Positions 38,695 through 52,393 of a stretch of DNA of 64,000 bases are shown here, piece by piece. Below the pieces are notes generated by a model that was not told the DNA's origin, ran no database searches, and saw only the letters and a list, made by a program, of their open reading frames with translations. Position 1 is the first letter of the stretch. Each line of letters begins with the position of its first letter. A program made the translations under genes and the position numbers. Origin of the DNA: Colias croceus (lineage: Eukaryota; Arthropoda; Insecta; Lepidoptera; Pieridae); NCBI RefSeq assembly GCF_905220415.1, contig NC_059556.1:9622501-9686500 (forward strand). The letters are read 5' to 3'.

Positions 38695-38760
38695 CTAGCT
38701 TTCCCGCGGCTTCGCCTGCGTGATGCCTCCTCTCTGTATCCAGTCACAAAAATCATACCA
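38695..38760 (-). mobile_element. Helitron-like 3' end fragment
   Basis: On the minus strand it reads GGCGAAGCCGCGGGAAAGCT followed by AG, matching the GC-rich CTAG terminus of the group. Only the 3' end is recognisable. Confidence 0.35.
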
Positions 38761-38841
38761 TAACATCGCACCGATGTGACGGGAAGGCAAACATTCTTGC
38801 ACATCTATAATATATGATTTATGATCGTAATTATGACATTA

Positions 38842-39027
38842 CTAGCGGTCCGCTCCGGCTTCGCCCGTGGTACATATTTCGCAATAAAAGGTAGCCTATG
38901 TTCTTTCTCAGGGTCTAAAGATTGTCAGTGCTAAATTTCATCAAAATCGGTCTAGTAGTTTATGCGTGAAAACCATACATACATACATATATACATAATT
39001 ACAAACCTTTCCTCTTTATAATAATGA
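38842..39027 (-). mobile_element. Helitron-like element (Lep1-like)
   Basis: On the minus strand it starts TCATTATTATAAAGAGG and ends GCCGGAGCGGACCGCTAG followed by host T. The inner part shares ATAGGCTACCTTTTATTGCG and the whole GC-rich terminus with the copy at 15374-15556. The 5' flank is G instead of the usual A, so the start could be off by a few bases. Confidence 0.6.
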
Positions 39028-42000
39028 CAGATAACTAAGACTTTTTGTATGAAAGTTTAATTTGAAATGGCGAATGAAAATTTGCTTATTCGCAAAGATT
39101 ATTTATTTGAAAAAAAATATTATAAGCATTTAAATTTTAGCGAACTACATAATAAATAATGTATAGGTAGTTGTTACACAACTCTCATATTATAATATTA
39201 TATAATAATGGTAAACTGTACCATGAGGTTAAGTAACTAGTCTCAAAATATCACCATTGCATTGTAGTTCATCCTTTCATCACTTCCGCACAGTGTGAGC
39301 ATTTGCGTTCCATAACAATACATAAATCATAATTAATAATGGCTTTAAATAGAGTAATGAGCGCCTTAGTGGTACTGAGGTTGCTATAATGAGCACGTTC
39401 CCCGCACGGATCTATAAAAAATTATCAGTGTAGAGATCGAATAGGCTGCTCACTTCCTCGTTCATATAAAGGTTACCAATAAAAACTTAATATCGTGTCA
39501 CTACTTGCGGTAAGGGCTACAAATGTGCGCAATGTGCTTGTCTCCCATACTCACAGATGGTCATGGGCCTCTGTTATGATAATCGCAGCGTCAAAGCATT
39601 AGTGCTTAGAACACCTTAGCAGTGTTTAGTGTTAGAGTGTACCGCGCTCCGAGCGGTGACGGGGGTTTATGTAAGCTCATTGTTCCAATGCAGCTTCGAC
39701 TGACTTATGTAACGCTTGAGTTCGATCAAGGAAGGGCTCCTTCCTTCATGTCGAGATCGCTCTATTTAGTAATATTTATCTGTTAAGTTTACGTATTATT
39801 GTTTAACTGTATTCACGATATTACGTATCACGTAATGGATTCCATGCACAACTTGGAAAATAAAATAGACATTGTTCTTTTAATTTTAATTACGTCATAG
39901 ACATTTGTTCCACGAAGTCGTACTTAGTCTATTAATGAATGGAAAAATCAATTGAATTTAGAAAAGTTTCAAAAATCTTTCCCTCATTGTTTGTTTTCTC
40001 TTATGAGTAAAATAATTATATTGTTTTATACTAGACTTTTGAAAGCACATGAAAAAATAAACTGTTAAATTCCATTTTGTAACCGAGCACGTACGAGTTG
40101 GTTACCAGTATGGCTTTCTAATCCTCAAGCACTCAGGGATTAATATTTATGAAACATTACGCCAATTTATCTTAATTTGTGAAATAATCATTATTTTGCA
40201 TAATCATTTCATAAAAATAATCAGGTACTCAGGAATAAGTAATGTATTTAAATTATTTATTCACAACTGAAAACGTGTAATTATAAATTTGTACATTATG
40301 TTTTGTGTCATTGAGACCAACTGCCAACCAACTACACGAACGTGACTTAAATAATTACTAATTATAATCACATGCTTACATTTCCATGTATCGTTAAAAC
40401 ATTAAGAATAATGAAGGAAATATAGCGATAACTAAGTATATTGTTCCTACTAATTAATCAGCATATTGCTGCTACTCTTGATAATTATCTACAATTCGAC
40501 CCAATCGAAACGGTGTGTCGATACGATACGGTGTGTCAGAGTGTGTCAAGTGTGTGGTCTCGCCGTCTGTCTGTCGTCTGTCACGCCTCCAGACTACAAA
40601 TGCCCAACTATATTTCCCTACGTTTTTACAATTCGTAATGATGTCAGTTTAAAACAATAAATTTCCATAAGGATCGTGATCATGGCCACTTAGTAAAAAG
40701 TCATCGCATAGAATTAAAATCTGTTTTGTTTGATCTCCCATATAGTCTCGAAACTAAAATTTTACCGACATAATAATATAATATTATCGACACAAAGTTT
40801 AATTACCGAGTAAACATTTATCTCATACAATATTCGACTCTCGTCTCAAAACTAGGTTATCCTAGGCGTTAAATCCTTTGAGTCATACATTACAGCGGTC
40901 CAGCGATATACGATTAAGATTATAATCATAAACAATTGCCAAAACGCTATAAAGTATTGCACGCTTTACACAACTGTATATGACGCTGAAGCTAATATGA
41001 ACCGGATCATTGAGCGCGGCGCGGCGCTTGCGCAAGCGATGCGTAGCGCGTACGATAGAGCAAACTCGTGAAAAAGTGGCCCAGTGGGACAGCGAGCCGG
41101 CCGCGGCGCGCGGCGAGACCGGCAGCCCGAGCGGCGGCGCTGGCCGTGGGGCCTTCCCGGAGTGTCGGAGCAGCTCCTGAATAACATGTCCTTCACATTC
41201 TCTTCTTTATTCACTCGTATAGCATTACTTGAAGCGCATCTTCGCGCATTCCTGACACTGATAATTATTGATAGAAACTGTCTTTATCTGTGCTTTACGT
41301 CCACCCGAATAAATACTATTGACTAACACTAAACATCTGGTATTAAAAATAACAATCATTCGATATATTGGCTTTAAAACTAATATTGAAACGAGAGAAA
41401 CAATTATTCTTCTTCAATCTCGTTTAGTGACCAAATCTTTCCATTCTTTAAAAAAAATTATGAAGCAATTATTCATTGTTATAAAACTAAACATCACAAT
41501 CAATTATGTTCATCTAGGAACTACGATGCCACAGACAGACGCACAAATATTTGCGTACCTACAGATAGAGTTAAACGGTAATACATTATAGATACAACAG
41601 TTTTATATACCAAGAATCGTCCTGTAAAATTTCTTTGGCAGTCACACAACCGAATTGTATAATACACCTCTAAATCTCGGAACAAATCTGTAGCGAAATG
41701 CGCCGAGTCGATAAATAAATAATAACTTCTATAAAGTCATTCTGAGACACAATTTCCAATAATACAAGTAATTTCAATATGTCTCAAAAGTATGCAACTG
41801 CTGAAACTTGAAACCTACGACACTAAAGATAATTGACCATATATGAAGCAATATTGAAGTAACACCGATATAGATAATAATCTCACCGATACTTGGTGTG
41901 TCGTTTGATGGTGTGCGAGCTATTGCCATATATTCTGCTACATTGTTCCATTGGTAATTATGCAGGCAACTGACGAAGCACAAAAAAGTTTTTACTCAGT

Positions 42001-43264
42001 TGAACAATGCTTAAAACACTGTGCACGCTAAGAAATTGCGAATCTAAGAGCAAATTTCATCTCAATATACGATTATCTTCACTTTTACATGTCTTCTAAA
42101 TTTAGATAATGATTACACGTACCGCAATTCAGCCTTAACAATAATAATAATATTAAAATAATAACTATAATTATAGTAAAACTTCCCGTAATTTCAAAAT
42201 TAGGCCTTGGAGTTGTTCAAAGGAAACGATCATATTTTAGGATGGTAACAACTTGCGAAATTACTCTTCGACCTTATTTATATTGCATTTACTTACAATT
42301 CGTTGCATTCGCTTCTTTTTAAAATTAACGATTTTTCAGGTTAAAACTATAACTGTGAATTAATGTATAAATGAGCGTCTTACTGTCGAATACAAACGCG
42401 TACACTTTCACGCACAGAAAACTTACTGAATATGTATCACATTTGGTACAGGGATAAGATTATAATATTATTATCGTCTGAATCAGCTGATAGGCTTTTA
42501 CCCAATAGGTACCAAACCAATAGTGGAGTTTCACCAGTTTTCAATAGGTAGAGTAAAAAAAAATATTAATGTACAATAAATTGTTACCTATTATATGACT
42601 AATTATTTAAATCAAACTTTATTGTAGAGCTTCCGACTCTACATCTTTTATGGAAGATATAATAATATAGTGGACTCCTTGCATCTATGATTTACTTTTT
42701 AATTTTATTTTCTGTAGTATTAGAATGTGTATAAATATTTTAAAGACTAAAAAAATATGTCAATGTTATTGTTAAAATCTTACAACAATGTTAAATATCT
42801 AAATGTAATTTTATTGTGAATAAGTCTGAACAGATACGTTCACTGAATAGTTTGCGGTCTTTGATATTCTTTGATTGTAATATCACACTAGTGCCACTAG
42901 ATAACTACAAAAATACTGTTAATGTAGTAAAATTAAATTATATTATAATTCTAGCATCACTAACTTTATATTATATTCTATGTTAAAGTTCTAATGCATT
43001 TATCAAATAAATAGTTGATACCTTCAATATTGTAAATTATACGAACAAAAGTGTATCAAGGCGATCAACATACGTTAGAGGTACCTAGTTTTAAAACCTT
43101 CTTTGCAATCTATTTTCTAACAGATTATTAGAATGTTAAACATAGTTTGTGTATATTAATTACTAATTTGATATCTACAAAAAAATATAGTTTACTTTTG
43201 AGGTCTTGCTAATGACACTACTTAAAACAAAATATGTATGAAAAAAATTACCAAATTCTGATCC
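39028..43264. other. Noncoding stretch
   Basis: No supported gene. A GC-rich islet at 41015-41160 produces several short incidental frames on both strands. No RNA gene recognised. Confidence 0.5.
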
Positions 43265-43436
43265 ATAAGGAAAAACTCAAACTCAAACTCAAACATTAAT
43301 TTATTCAATTAGACTACTATTTAGTAGCACTTTCGAATCGTCATTACATAATTATTTTTAACATTTACCACCGATTCGGAAATCAGTATCTATGGAGAAG
43401 AATCGGCAAGAAACTCTATAGGTGCTCTTTTAAAAT
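43265..43436 (+). repeat. Dispersed repeat (CAAACATTTATTTATTCAAT family)
   Basis: It opens with ACTCAAACTCAAACATTAAT and carries ATCGTCATTACAT, TTTACCACCGATTCGG and GAATCGGCAAGAAACTC, the same blocks and order as 55435-55568. This copy continues past AAGAAACTC into TATAGGTGCTC, unlike the copy that abuts the telomere-type array. Confidence 0.65.
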
Positions 43437-43839
43437 CATGTTATATTACATAATATGTAACTTATATCTAACTTCATAATGTATCATAATATGCCAAAGA
43501 ACTGTCCTGTGGTTTTTACGTGACAACCCTCCATGGGTTTTTATCGTCCATAATATATTCCTGAATACTGTAGTACGCTCTCTGAACTAGTACATTTTTT
43601 ATATAAGGTTTAAATTTAGAACTACTAAACTACGGAAACAAATCAATCAAAATCAGGAAAAGTTAGGGAATATTTTCACCTGCATGTTTGTATGTAACTT
43701 TCTTAAGGTTACTCAAATTTGACCCATTCTAAACGGACAGGTTTAATTGAAACTTTGTACACAATAATTATACCGGGATCTCTGTACACACAAGTATGGG
43801 TGAGAATAGAGTAATGTCTTGAGTTTTTTTTTACTTTAT

Positions 43840-43990
43840 TTATTTTAATTGATTGTCAAAAACCACTGAACAGATTTGACAAAACTTGGCAGTTCCGTGG
43901 GTCACTTATCAGAATAGCGCATAAGCTATGGAAATACTTGCCTTGCCAGTGGTTTCGGTCGCGGAGGTTTCAACCTCGCGGCACAGCTAG
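43840..43990 (+). mobile_element. Degraded Helitron-like 3' part
   Basis: An ACCACTGAACAGATTTGAC block followed by CCTCGCGGCACAGCTAG resembles the end of the 54598-54796 element. The base after CTAG is G rather than T and no clean 5' end is visible. Confidence 0.35.
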
Positions 43991-44191
43991 GCTGCGGTAA
44001 TCGCATGAGTACTGTCATACGCTAATTACGGTCTCTAAGCCATAATATATGCTTAAAATTCATAGGCTAATGAGGCGACCTCGGGCGATCCTATTCCCTG
44101 GTGCTCGCGCGTCACCTTGAGGCTCGGCGGTGGTGGTAGGGCCGCGGAGGCGCGCGCGCTGCGGCGCAGCGCCAGTGCCCGCCGTCCCGCC

Positions 44192-47100
44192 ATGTCCGCC
44201 GCACGTCTGTCTGTGTGCCTGCTCCTGCTCGCGTTGGCCGCCGCCGCCGCGCCTGCGCCGCGCGTGCGCCGCCAGCTCGCCGACGACGACGCGCTGCAGC
44301 CCATCGACGTAAGTGTTCGTCCGCGCCCTCATCCCGTCCTATCACGTATGGACGACGTTCCGCACCGTCAGCCCGATATTCGTCGATAACAATTTCATGT
44401 TAAATTTATTGCTCTCTATTAGAATTACAGTTTATCGATCTCGAACAGAAGTAGCTTCCCAGAAATATTTACTCGACGATATGCGATTTTTCTAATTCAT
44501 ATCAATTAACTCCTATTTGATTGATTATTATTAACGGAAATAATTTAGATAAAATAGAGAGATATTTATATCTAAATTTGATATTCGTTAGATATTTCAT
44601 AAACATAATTATAGAATCTTTTTAACGAACCTATATAATTCGATGTAGGTTTAACGGCTAAATCTAATTTTAATATTTTCACAAAAAATAAATTTTATGA
44701 AATAAACATTAAAATCGTATATAACACTGAGCTAATGTACTTAATTGGTAATTTACATTGTTGTAATATGAATAATGAGAAGCGACCTAAGCCGGGTGTC
44801 GAAACTGTGTCGCCCACCGTACGGGTCACGTACGGCGGCGCACACAGCTGCGGCCGGCGGCGGGCCGCGGCCGGGCGGGAGGCTGCGTCTCGCTGGCGGT
44901 GAGAGTGTATCGTGACGCAACGCGGCCAATTAAGTACCTAATGTTATCGCATAGCGCTCGGGACTCCACTTGCGACACGATATCGGCTGACGGCTGGCGG
45001 TGCGGAGCCGCGCCTCCCGCTTCGGGATAAGCTTTACCATTCATCACAATTCTCATACAGCTTTCATTTCAGCTTACATTGTACTTGAACTATTAAGTTC
45101 AGTTCGAACATTATATAAGTTTATCGTATGATAAGTTACATGCAAATGTCCAAATATTCATTTAGTCCAAAGTTCATTTAAAAAACTATTTTATAAGCTT
45201 ATAAAATAAAGGCCAATTTCTAATAAATGTAAAGTTGCCAATGTAATGTGTAACTGAATGATTGACCCCAATCAGAAAAAATAGTAAATAAAAATAAACA
45301 TATTATTAGGCAATATCTTTATATCTTTGAGAATAATTTCTAGATTGCAAACACTTATGTAGGAAACTCATTACATTTGAAATTCCTCTTTAAATTAATT
45401 ATATAATATGAATATTTGAACATATTTGTATATTACGTTATTGTAAATTGCGTGTCGCTTCCAATATTCTTACAAGGACCGAACACTCATACACACATAC
45501 CTACCTATTCAACATTCGTTTTCATTTTTTTACGACAGAACTTATAATATTCAAATTAAATAGTAAATAAAACAATCGGTGAATTACTTTTAGCAAAACA
45601 TGTAATAGAAACTATCACAATAACCAAAACTGGAACGAAATGAATTTTGTAACACAATATGTTCAATATGAGGTCAATCATTATCTTCGTTTGAAACTCC
45701 GATTTGATGTTTCCTTTTCATTAATTAATTGATGGCAAGTTCCTGCATTGCAGCCCAGCAATATTGTCCAAAACGGCAGCACTCAATGCAATCACGGCTA
45801 GGCTAGTGTACAATGGATCGCATGTCGAGTAACATATCGATAGAGCCGTGAAAGGGGAGCGATGTCGGCGGCGCCTTTCCGCCTCGCTCTGCGCTCGCAC
45901 CCGCTTTCCAAACCGCGCACTCAGCTCGCCTGCAACGAGTTTGTAACTGGCGAGTAGCGGTCTAAACGTGCACTAAGATGTGCACTGAGATTATAAATAC
46001 TACAAAAAACAGTTTTTCAGTCAATCAGTAACGGTTTTGTTACTACACTGTAGATATTATTGTCACAGATTGTCACAGTATTACAAATAGTGATATTGTC
46101 GTTCGCATAATCTGCATTACTTTTCTGAGAACGTTTAGTGAATGAAAGCGATCGGGTGTATCGAGTATCGAGTATAAGGAACACAGTGAAGTACAATAGG
46201 AATGTAGAGACGGTTGTGTGGTTGTGTGTGGTGTGATGTAATGCGGGCCACGCCACGGTTCGATTGCTGCACATTTGTATGCTGCCGCAGTCCGTCCGCT
46301 TCGTTCCTAAACGAAATTCCAAGTCATACTACGTTTTACCATAATATTATACGTAATATTCAACAATTTGACATTTAATTTTAATACCACAAGTTTGTTC
46401 TCTGTAAATATAGCATAAATGAATATTTAACTCGAAACTAAGTAAACAAATAAGAAAAGCAAATTATGTGTATGAGTATCGTCCGTGCGGTTTCTCCGTA
46501 GCACTTTGATCCAAAGGCGACGCAATCGCAGCCGTGATGTCGACGGAGTCCCTAAACTATGTATATTTAATTAAACATTAACTACTTTCGCTCTTAATTC
46601 TTTTCAGTATTAGTTTTGCAAGTAAATAATCCGAAGTACTAAAAACATGCAATTCACTATTAACGAAGATGTACGGTCTACAAAGAAATCTAAGGAATAT
46701 GAATAAGAAATTATTTCTTAATGAATAACAACAAAAAAGAAACATTAAGTACATAGAGTACAGTAGATCATATTGAAATGTAAACTTTAAAGCAGGAAGT
46801 GATAATATTATGTCAATTACCACACGGTCACTACGCGTGTACCTACTATTCATGCAAATCAAATTTAATTAAGTTAAGAAGTTCATATTTAACATGCTGA
46901 CCTTCAGCAGGTGTTAATGAAGAAAATATTAATTACATGGGGTTTACAGATAGACAGTAGTCAGATCAAGTGTCAAAGTGTGTCATATTAGCAGATAATA
47001 ATAATTAAATCAAGTTTAACATTATTTTAGGAATACGTACACCTTCACAACTTTACATTGTTTCAACGTCAATCTGCAGTGCACGGGCACGGCTTACGAG

Positions 47101-49502
47101 AGCTTTGCACTTTTCGCACATTGTGCTGCTGCGACCGCAAAATTGATGCTCGGTGTACAAACTGAAATCAATAATGGATAATAAATTTTATTCGTGTAAA
47201 CGAAAAATATCCGTGAGTACAAAGACAGTCAAGTTAATTTGTAAGAAATTTTCAACGAATTATAGAAAAGTTAAGTTTAAATAATTCGAGAACTTTTTGA
47301 AAGCCTATGTATTTGAGCTCATAATTAGTTCTTACGAGGCCACACCGTTCGCTATAATATGTAATTTGCCTCTCATTATCCTAAATACACGGTGACCTTT
47401 AAGTGCCTTGAAATTAGATTTACTTAATGAGAATTTAATCGACATCCTTCCCACATACAAACAGTAAAATCACTTAGTTTTAATAATATTATAGAAAAGT
47501 AAATATCCGAAGCATAGTATATAGTTTTAATGGGAGATAGTAAGTATATTATTTCTAGAAAACTTGAAATAATTTCAGCATTATTAGGAACGGGGGAGGC
47601 GGTGTGTACAGTGTAGTTGTAGGAGCGGTCAGTATTGCGTGCCGCGTGCCGCCGCGGCCGCCTCCTCGGCACAATCGCAACCCGACTCGCTTCTGTTATT
47701 TGCAGAGCGAGTCGCTACCTTTGCTTCTTCGCTTTGAAGGTTATTAAAACTTTAAAGGTTAATACTGGCTTTCGAAATCCATCCATCATTCAATTTATGT
47801 GCTTATTTATAGCTGACATAAAACCGTGTTTCTCTCCTCTTTTCTGCGGTGATAGCTCTCAATACACACACAGCTCGCGATCGTATAGGTAGTAAGATAA
47901 TCAAACCGTTTATTTCGCTTTGGATCTTTTCTGTTTAAAATTTAAGATAACACGTAATATTTTGTGAAAATTCTAGGCCATACATTTAGTTCTGATGCAT
48001 ACCGGTATCATAGCCAGCGGCATGAACGCCGCTGCCGGTGCCCGCGGCCTGCTGGGCGCGTGACCCCAACCTCAAAGAACACTTACGCGATACTTGCTCA
48101 TGCACTTTGCTCGTCTCGCTCACCTCAACCTACATAAATTAGGCGTCAATGAGCGTATGCCTTTTAGAAAAGGACACGTTTACGCGCTCCTAATTTATGT
48201 TTACAGCGCGTAAAAAGCAATATGTATAATATGTCGCCGTCATCTGGTTGAATCGGCTATTTGATTGAATGACTAGCGCGTTCATTGAGATGTTATTCTA
48301 TTGAATAACTAGGCTGAACATTGATGTAACAAGTGTCACTCAACGTCCTACTAGTTAGCAGATACATAGCTCTATGAACAGAGCGGATATTGTTGAATGA
48401 CTAGCGTTTGCATTGAATGACGAAAGTTGCTAAGAATTTACTTTTTTCAAACCTAACCCACTGCCTTATCCAAACCAATGACTATGCTAAATGACGGTCA
48501 GTTAACGTTACATTCAACAACTTGACGAGTTGTCCTTTAGTCATTCAATTAAATGTCGTCATTCAATGAACGCGCTACTCTTTCTATCAAATACCAGATT
48601 CAGACCAGATTTCTGCGATATAATATTATACTCCTATTTTTGTTCGTAGTTTATTATAGTGTTATTTTTTCTAAACCTACATACGGATATTAGAAAAATA
48701 TCGTATTGAAATAAATCTATCTACCTACACATGAATTTGATATTCCTGTCAATTTAGGGTTTATTTTTATTTTATCGACGACTATTATAGAGCATAGTTA
48801 AATTTCACTTTGCTTTTTTTATCTTTCGAACATTGAAGCTTTATTGAACACAGTTTCAGGCACGTAGCTTTATTTTGGTGGTGGCTATATAATGTAGTGG
48901 TGTAGCATGTGGTGCAGTGTAGTGTGTGTGTACAGCGGTGTGTATGTGTGTGCAGGAATCGGGCGACGAGCAGGCGCGCGAGAAACGCAAGCTGGAGGGC
49001 GTCACGGAGGCCAAGTTCGGCGTCAAGAACGCAGTCCTTGGGTTCGTCTTTGGCGTGAGTATCTCTCTCGCCGCACACCGACCGGGTTCTTAACGGCACC
49101 TTCTCTAAGTAACGAATCATTCTTTTGTAGAAAATCAACTCGTTGATCGACGCGAAGACCCGACTCGTGGAAAACTTGGACAAGAAAAATATCGAGCTGA
49201 ACAAACAGTACGGGATCGAAGCGCCGCAGAACGGGCTCGCCTCGCTGACTAGCGTCGTGGGACAAGTGATCGGGCCGAAGCTGCAGTTCCTCGCTCCCAA
49301 GCTGCAGGCCGCGTCGGGTCTGCTGGGCGGCCTGTCGTCGGGCTCCAGCGGTAGCACAGGCGGGAGCTCCGGCTCGGGCTCCGGGCTCGGCTCCATCCTG
49401 TCGCTGGTGACGTCCCTGTCGGGCTCGTCGTCCAGCGGCGGCGCGGGCGTCTCCGTCGGCGGTACTGTCGAGACCATAGACTCTGATGAGGACGACTCGT
49501 GA
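44192..49502 (+). CDS. Gene 1: predicted secreted protein, three exons, Gly/Ser-rich tail
   Basis: Exons are 44192-44308, 48956-49054 and 49131-49502 (stop TGA), all joined in phase 0, giving 195 residues. Splice sites are consensus: donors GTAAGT and GTGAGT, acceptors TGTGTGCAG and CTTTTGTAG. The ATG at 44192 is the first in its frame. Residues 1-20 form a signal peptide (hydrophobic core LSVCLLLLALAAAAA). A furin-type RVRR follows at 24-27 and a second basic site, KRK, lies near 49-51. The middle (about 55-110) looks helical, with KFGVKNAVLGFVFGKINS. From about 130 the protein is Gly/Ser-rich and it ends in an acidic TIDSDEDDS. A TATA-like AATATAT lies near 44044, about 150 bases upstream. 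I do not recognise the family; secretion is inferred from the signal peptide. Confidence 0.75.
44309..48955 (+). other. Intron 1 of gene 1
   Basis: About 4.6 kb. It holds GC-rich islets (44820-44890, 45850-45930, 47640-47670, 48010-48060) and the inverted-repeat element at 48231-48620. No additional exon was recognised. Intron 2 is only 76 bases (49055-49130). Confidence 0.7.
48231..48620. mobile_element. Inverted-repeat element (MITE), family A, copy 1
   Basis: The left end has GTCGCCGTCATCTGGTTGAA, then TTTGATTGAATGACTAGCGC. The right end is a more diverged reverse complement (TCATTCAATGAACGCGCTAC, then ATCAAATACCAGATTC). It is noncoding and lies within intron 1 of gene 1. Copy 2 is at 50857-51102. 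Confidence 0.65.
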
Positions 49503-50856
49503 TCTGTACATTACCGCTTCTGCGACTCCGCGACGCCCGGTGACGCGCCATCTTTCCTTATGAGCTTTCAAAGTAGTAGTTAACTATCGTCCGACGTACA
49601 AGAATCACGGTGATCGTTTTAATCGTAACACACAATATTATATTATGTCGAGTAGTTTATAGGTCGGAAGTGCTGTAATGTGCTGACGCACAGCGTTTGT
49701 GATATTTGTATACTTTTATATATTTCTGGCACCGTCCCGAGGCAGCTAGCGTGGTTGTTGTACGTCCCGCCGCGTCACCGCGCGTGGCGCGCGCCGGTGC
49801 GCCGCCTGTACAGTCCGCGCCGCGCCACAACCTGTATTTATAATGTAAATAGTGTTAGGTGAGTTTGGTGATAAATATAATATATGTTATTTTTGTATTT
49901 GTTTGTTTTTTTGCACTGCATGTGTTGCACCGTAATTATTTGTGTTTATTGTTTTCACTAAAGTGAACAGGAGTGAAGCACGCTTGTAGATAACTTCGTA
50001 GTTGTGTTCTCCTTGTTGTTTCTGTTTACAGCTATATCAGAATCGGTGATTCGTCTTTTTAACTTTTAGGACACTTACGCGTTGTTATAAAAAAGTAATA
50101 AGTAAACTGTTTAACGAAATTTAATATTATAATGTCAAATTATGACACTTTTTTTAAATTGAATTATAAAAAATGCAATCTTCCCTTGGTACATTAAAGC
50201 TAGTCACTTATTCATGTTTATTTTATGATGTTTGTGTAATAGCAGAGTATGTAATTGGTATTAGTGAAGTGTAGTGGTTGCATCAGGGTGGCCTCCGCGG
50301 CGAAGGTGACCCGCCGCCCGCTCGCCAGTCTTTGGCGTTTAGCGGTTCAGAAATCAGAGCCCATCTCACACATATTTCAGTAAATCAGTACTTTATAGTC
50401 ATTTTCTTCTCACTTACTTATTATAGTATTTTTTAAACAGACAAAAATGTCATCGATCAGGCTATATCTATTCAAGTACCTAAATTAGAAGCTTAGTTTT
50501 AGGCATAACATACACAGATTTGTCGAATAAAGTACTAACTAGTTAGAATGAAATATTATGTGAGTAAGCACTGTTTTTGTGAAATCTGAAATATTTCACA
50601 ATAAAATGACATTGTAGCGATAAGCTTGAAAATCTAGATAGAAAACAGTTTGAATAAATTTCCAATTTCAAATGGAGGTCAACGATCGCGGCATATGTCG
50701 TAAACAAAAATATGTGCAACTCGAGTGACCTTCCCCAGTTCCCCACACACGCGAGTGCCGCCCGTGCCGCGCCCCGCGCTCGGCGAGCCGCGCTGCGTGC
50801 CGTGTGCGCGGGCGCCTGTACAGATGTGCGCGATGAACTGAGCGATGTATACGACA

Positions 50857-51102
50857 TACGTCGCAGTCATCTGGTTGAATCGCCTTTTTGATTGAATGAC
50901 TAGCGCGTTCATTGAATTACGACATTTTTAATTTAATGTTCGTACGTAACGTCCAATCTCGCCTGAACGCTACATTAAAACGGTTGCAAGCCTACGCGAC
51001 AAAGTCCCACAAGTTTCTTGTGTTTGGAAAAAGTGAATTCTGTCGCGCTAACGCGCTAGTCATTCAATCAAATAGCAGATTCCATCAGATGACGGCGACA
51101 TT
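50857..51102. mobile_element. Inverted-repeat element (MITE), family A, copy 2
   Basis: Left ATACGTCGCAGTCATCTGGT and right ATCAGATGACGGCGACAT are inverted, as are the inner TTGATTGAATGACTAGCGCG and CGCGCTAGTCATTCAATCAA, which match exactly. It is 246 bp against 390 bp for copy 1, with an unrelated interior: typical of MITEs that share only their ends. Confidence 0.7.
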
Positions 51103-52314
51103 ATATATATCCACGTGATCTACCACAAAACTTATGAAACTGTACATCTGAATTTATACATCGTACCTAACTGTCTACTCGTTCTAAATGTGTTGTATAT
51201 AGTCGTTGTTGAATATTGGTTAACTAACACATGAAATTAGTTCATTTGCAGTAGATTTGCAATACATAAAAATGTGAGGTACCTATACTTATTTATAGCC
51301 ATGTAAGTTTTTGTAAATAATAATACACATACTTTGAACTATAAAAATTAAACAGATACATTAAACTAACACTAAGAAATAATGAGTATAAAAAACAAAA
51401 TATTGGGACCTTTTTGTCCCGCTGAATAAAAGGTATTCGTATTTATATTTTATTTTAACTATACTTAATAAGATTTGTTAGTAATAAATGTAAATAAAAA
51501 AAGAATGTAAACCTTGTAAACTGTATATTATATTTCTAAATTCTGTATAGATAAAATTGAATTTCCCCTCCATGAATAGATCGTAGATACATATTTACTT
51601 GCATGATAAATGGTAACTTACGGTAGTGTAATATGGTAATCGGTATCAGTCTATAATCCGCCTAGCCTGTAGTCGGGAGCGTGGCGCACCGCACTGTCGT
51701 CGTCACATCGTACTGCATCTCACCACAATGCTCATTCACTCATCCATGTCGTCTTCGAACCATCTCACATCACAATATTTGCCACATGTCACGATAGTTT
51801 CGATATTTTACATTGGATTGTAAGACTGTAGCGAGTACATTTTGTTTTATGTTCGGTGCGACGCGCGCGCCTCGAAGTGACACGGAGTAAGGTTAGGTAG
51901 CGGTGTGGAACAGGAACGCCAGTGACCGGGCTCTGTGTGTCTGCCGACGTGACGACTTGACTCTGTCCTGAAATAAAATAATTTAGAAATGATGATCTCA
52001 GGAAAAATAATCAATAGACCAAGCGCAGAACTTTTGCCTATGAACGAGAACAAAATATTTATGACGAGCGATAACTTCTTCGATATCTAATAGTTGAGTA
52101 TATGTTTCATTTATCGTTGTTACCGATTACACCTTAGTAAAAGTTGTAATTAGTTGAAAAGTTATAATTTTACGATTTTTGTCTAAAAATTCATAAAACA
52201 TTAAGTGGATCTGAAGAATAGTTATACTCTAGCCCTCGAGGGCGATACATTCGTAAACACTAATGCACACAAAATAGGGACATACAGTATACACATACAC
52301 AATACACAGTAGGT

Positions 52315-52330
52315 ACACACACACACACAC
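52315..52330. repeat. (CA)n microsatellite
   Basis: Eight AC units shortly upstream of the first recognised exon of gene 2. Confidence 0.8.
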
Positions 52331-52393
52331 CAAGCGGACGCGACACGCGCGACGGAGGCTGGCGCGTAGCTCCAACGGGATGTTGTGCCGCAG

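Larger units (their letters stand above)
49503..52393. other. Gene 1 3' flank and intergenic sequence
   Basis: The 3' UTR of gene 1 begins here. The first canonical AATAAA is at 50526-50531, about 1 kb downstream, so the true cleavage site is uncertain. GC-rich islets lie at 49770-49825, 50290-50325 and 50745-50815. I looked for a signal-peptide exon for gene 2 and found none that convinces. Confidence 0.5.

Noticed and set aside
44053..44403. Several overlapping frames on both strands around gene 1 exon 1
   Set aside because: GC-rich sequence lacks stops in every frame; only the frame with ATG at 44192 gives a signal peptide followed by a donor in phase.
48785..49571. Minus-strand frames of 230 and 182 codons opposite gene 1
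   Set aside because: They are shadows of the GC-rich gene 1 exons 2 and 3, which have consensus splice sites and a coherent protein on the plus strand.
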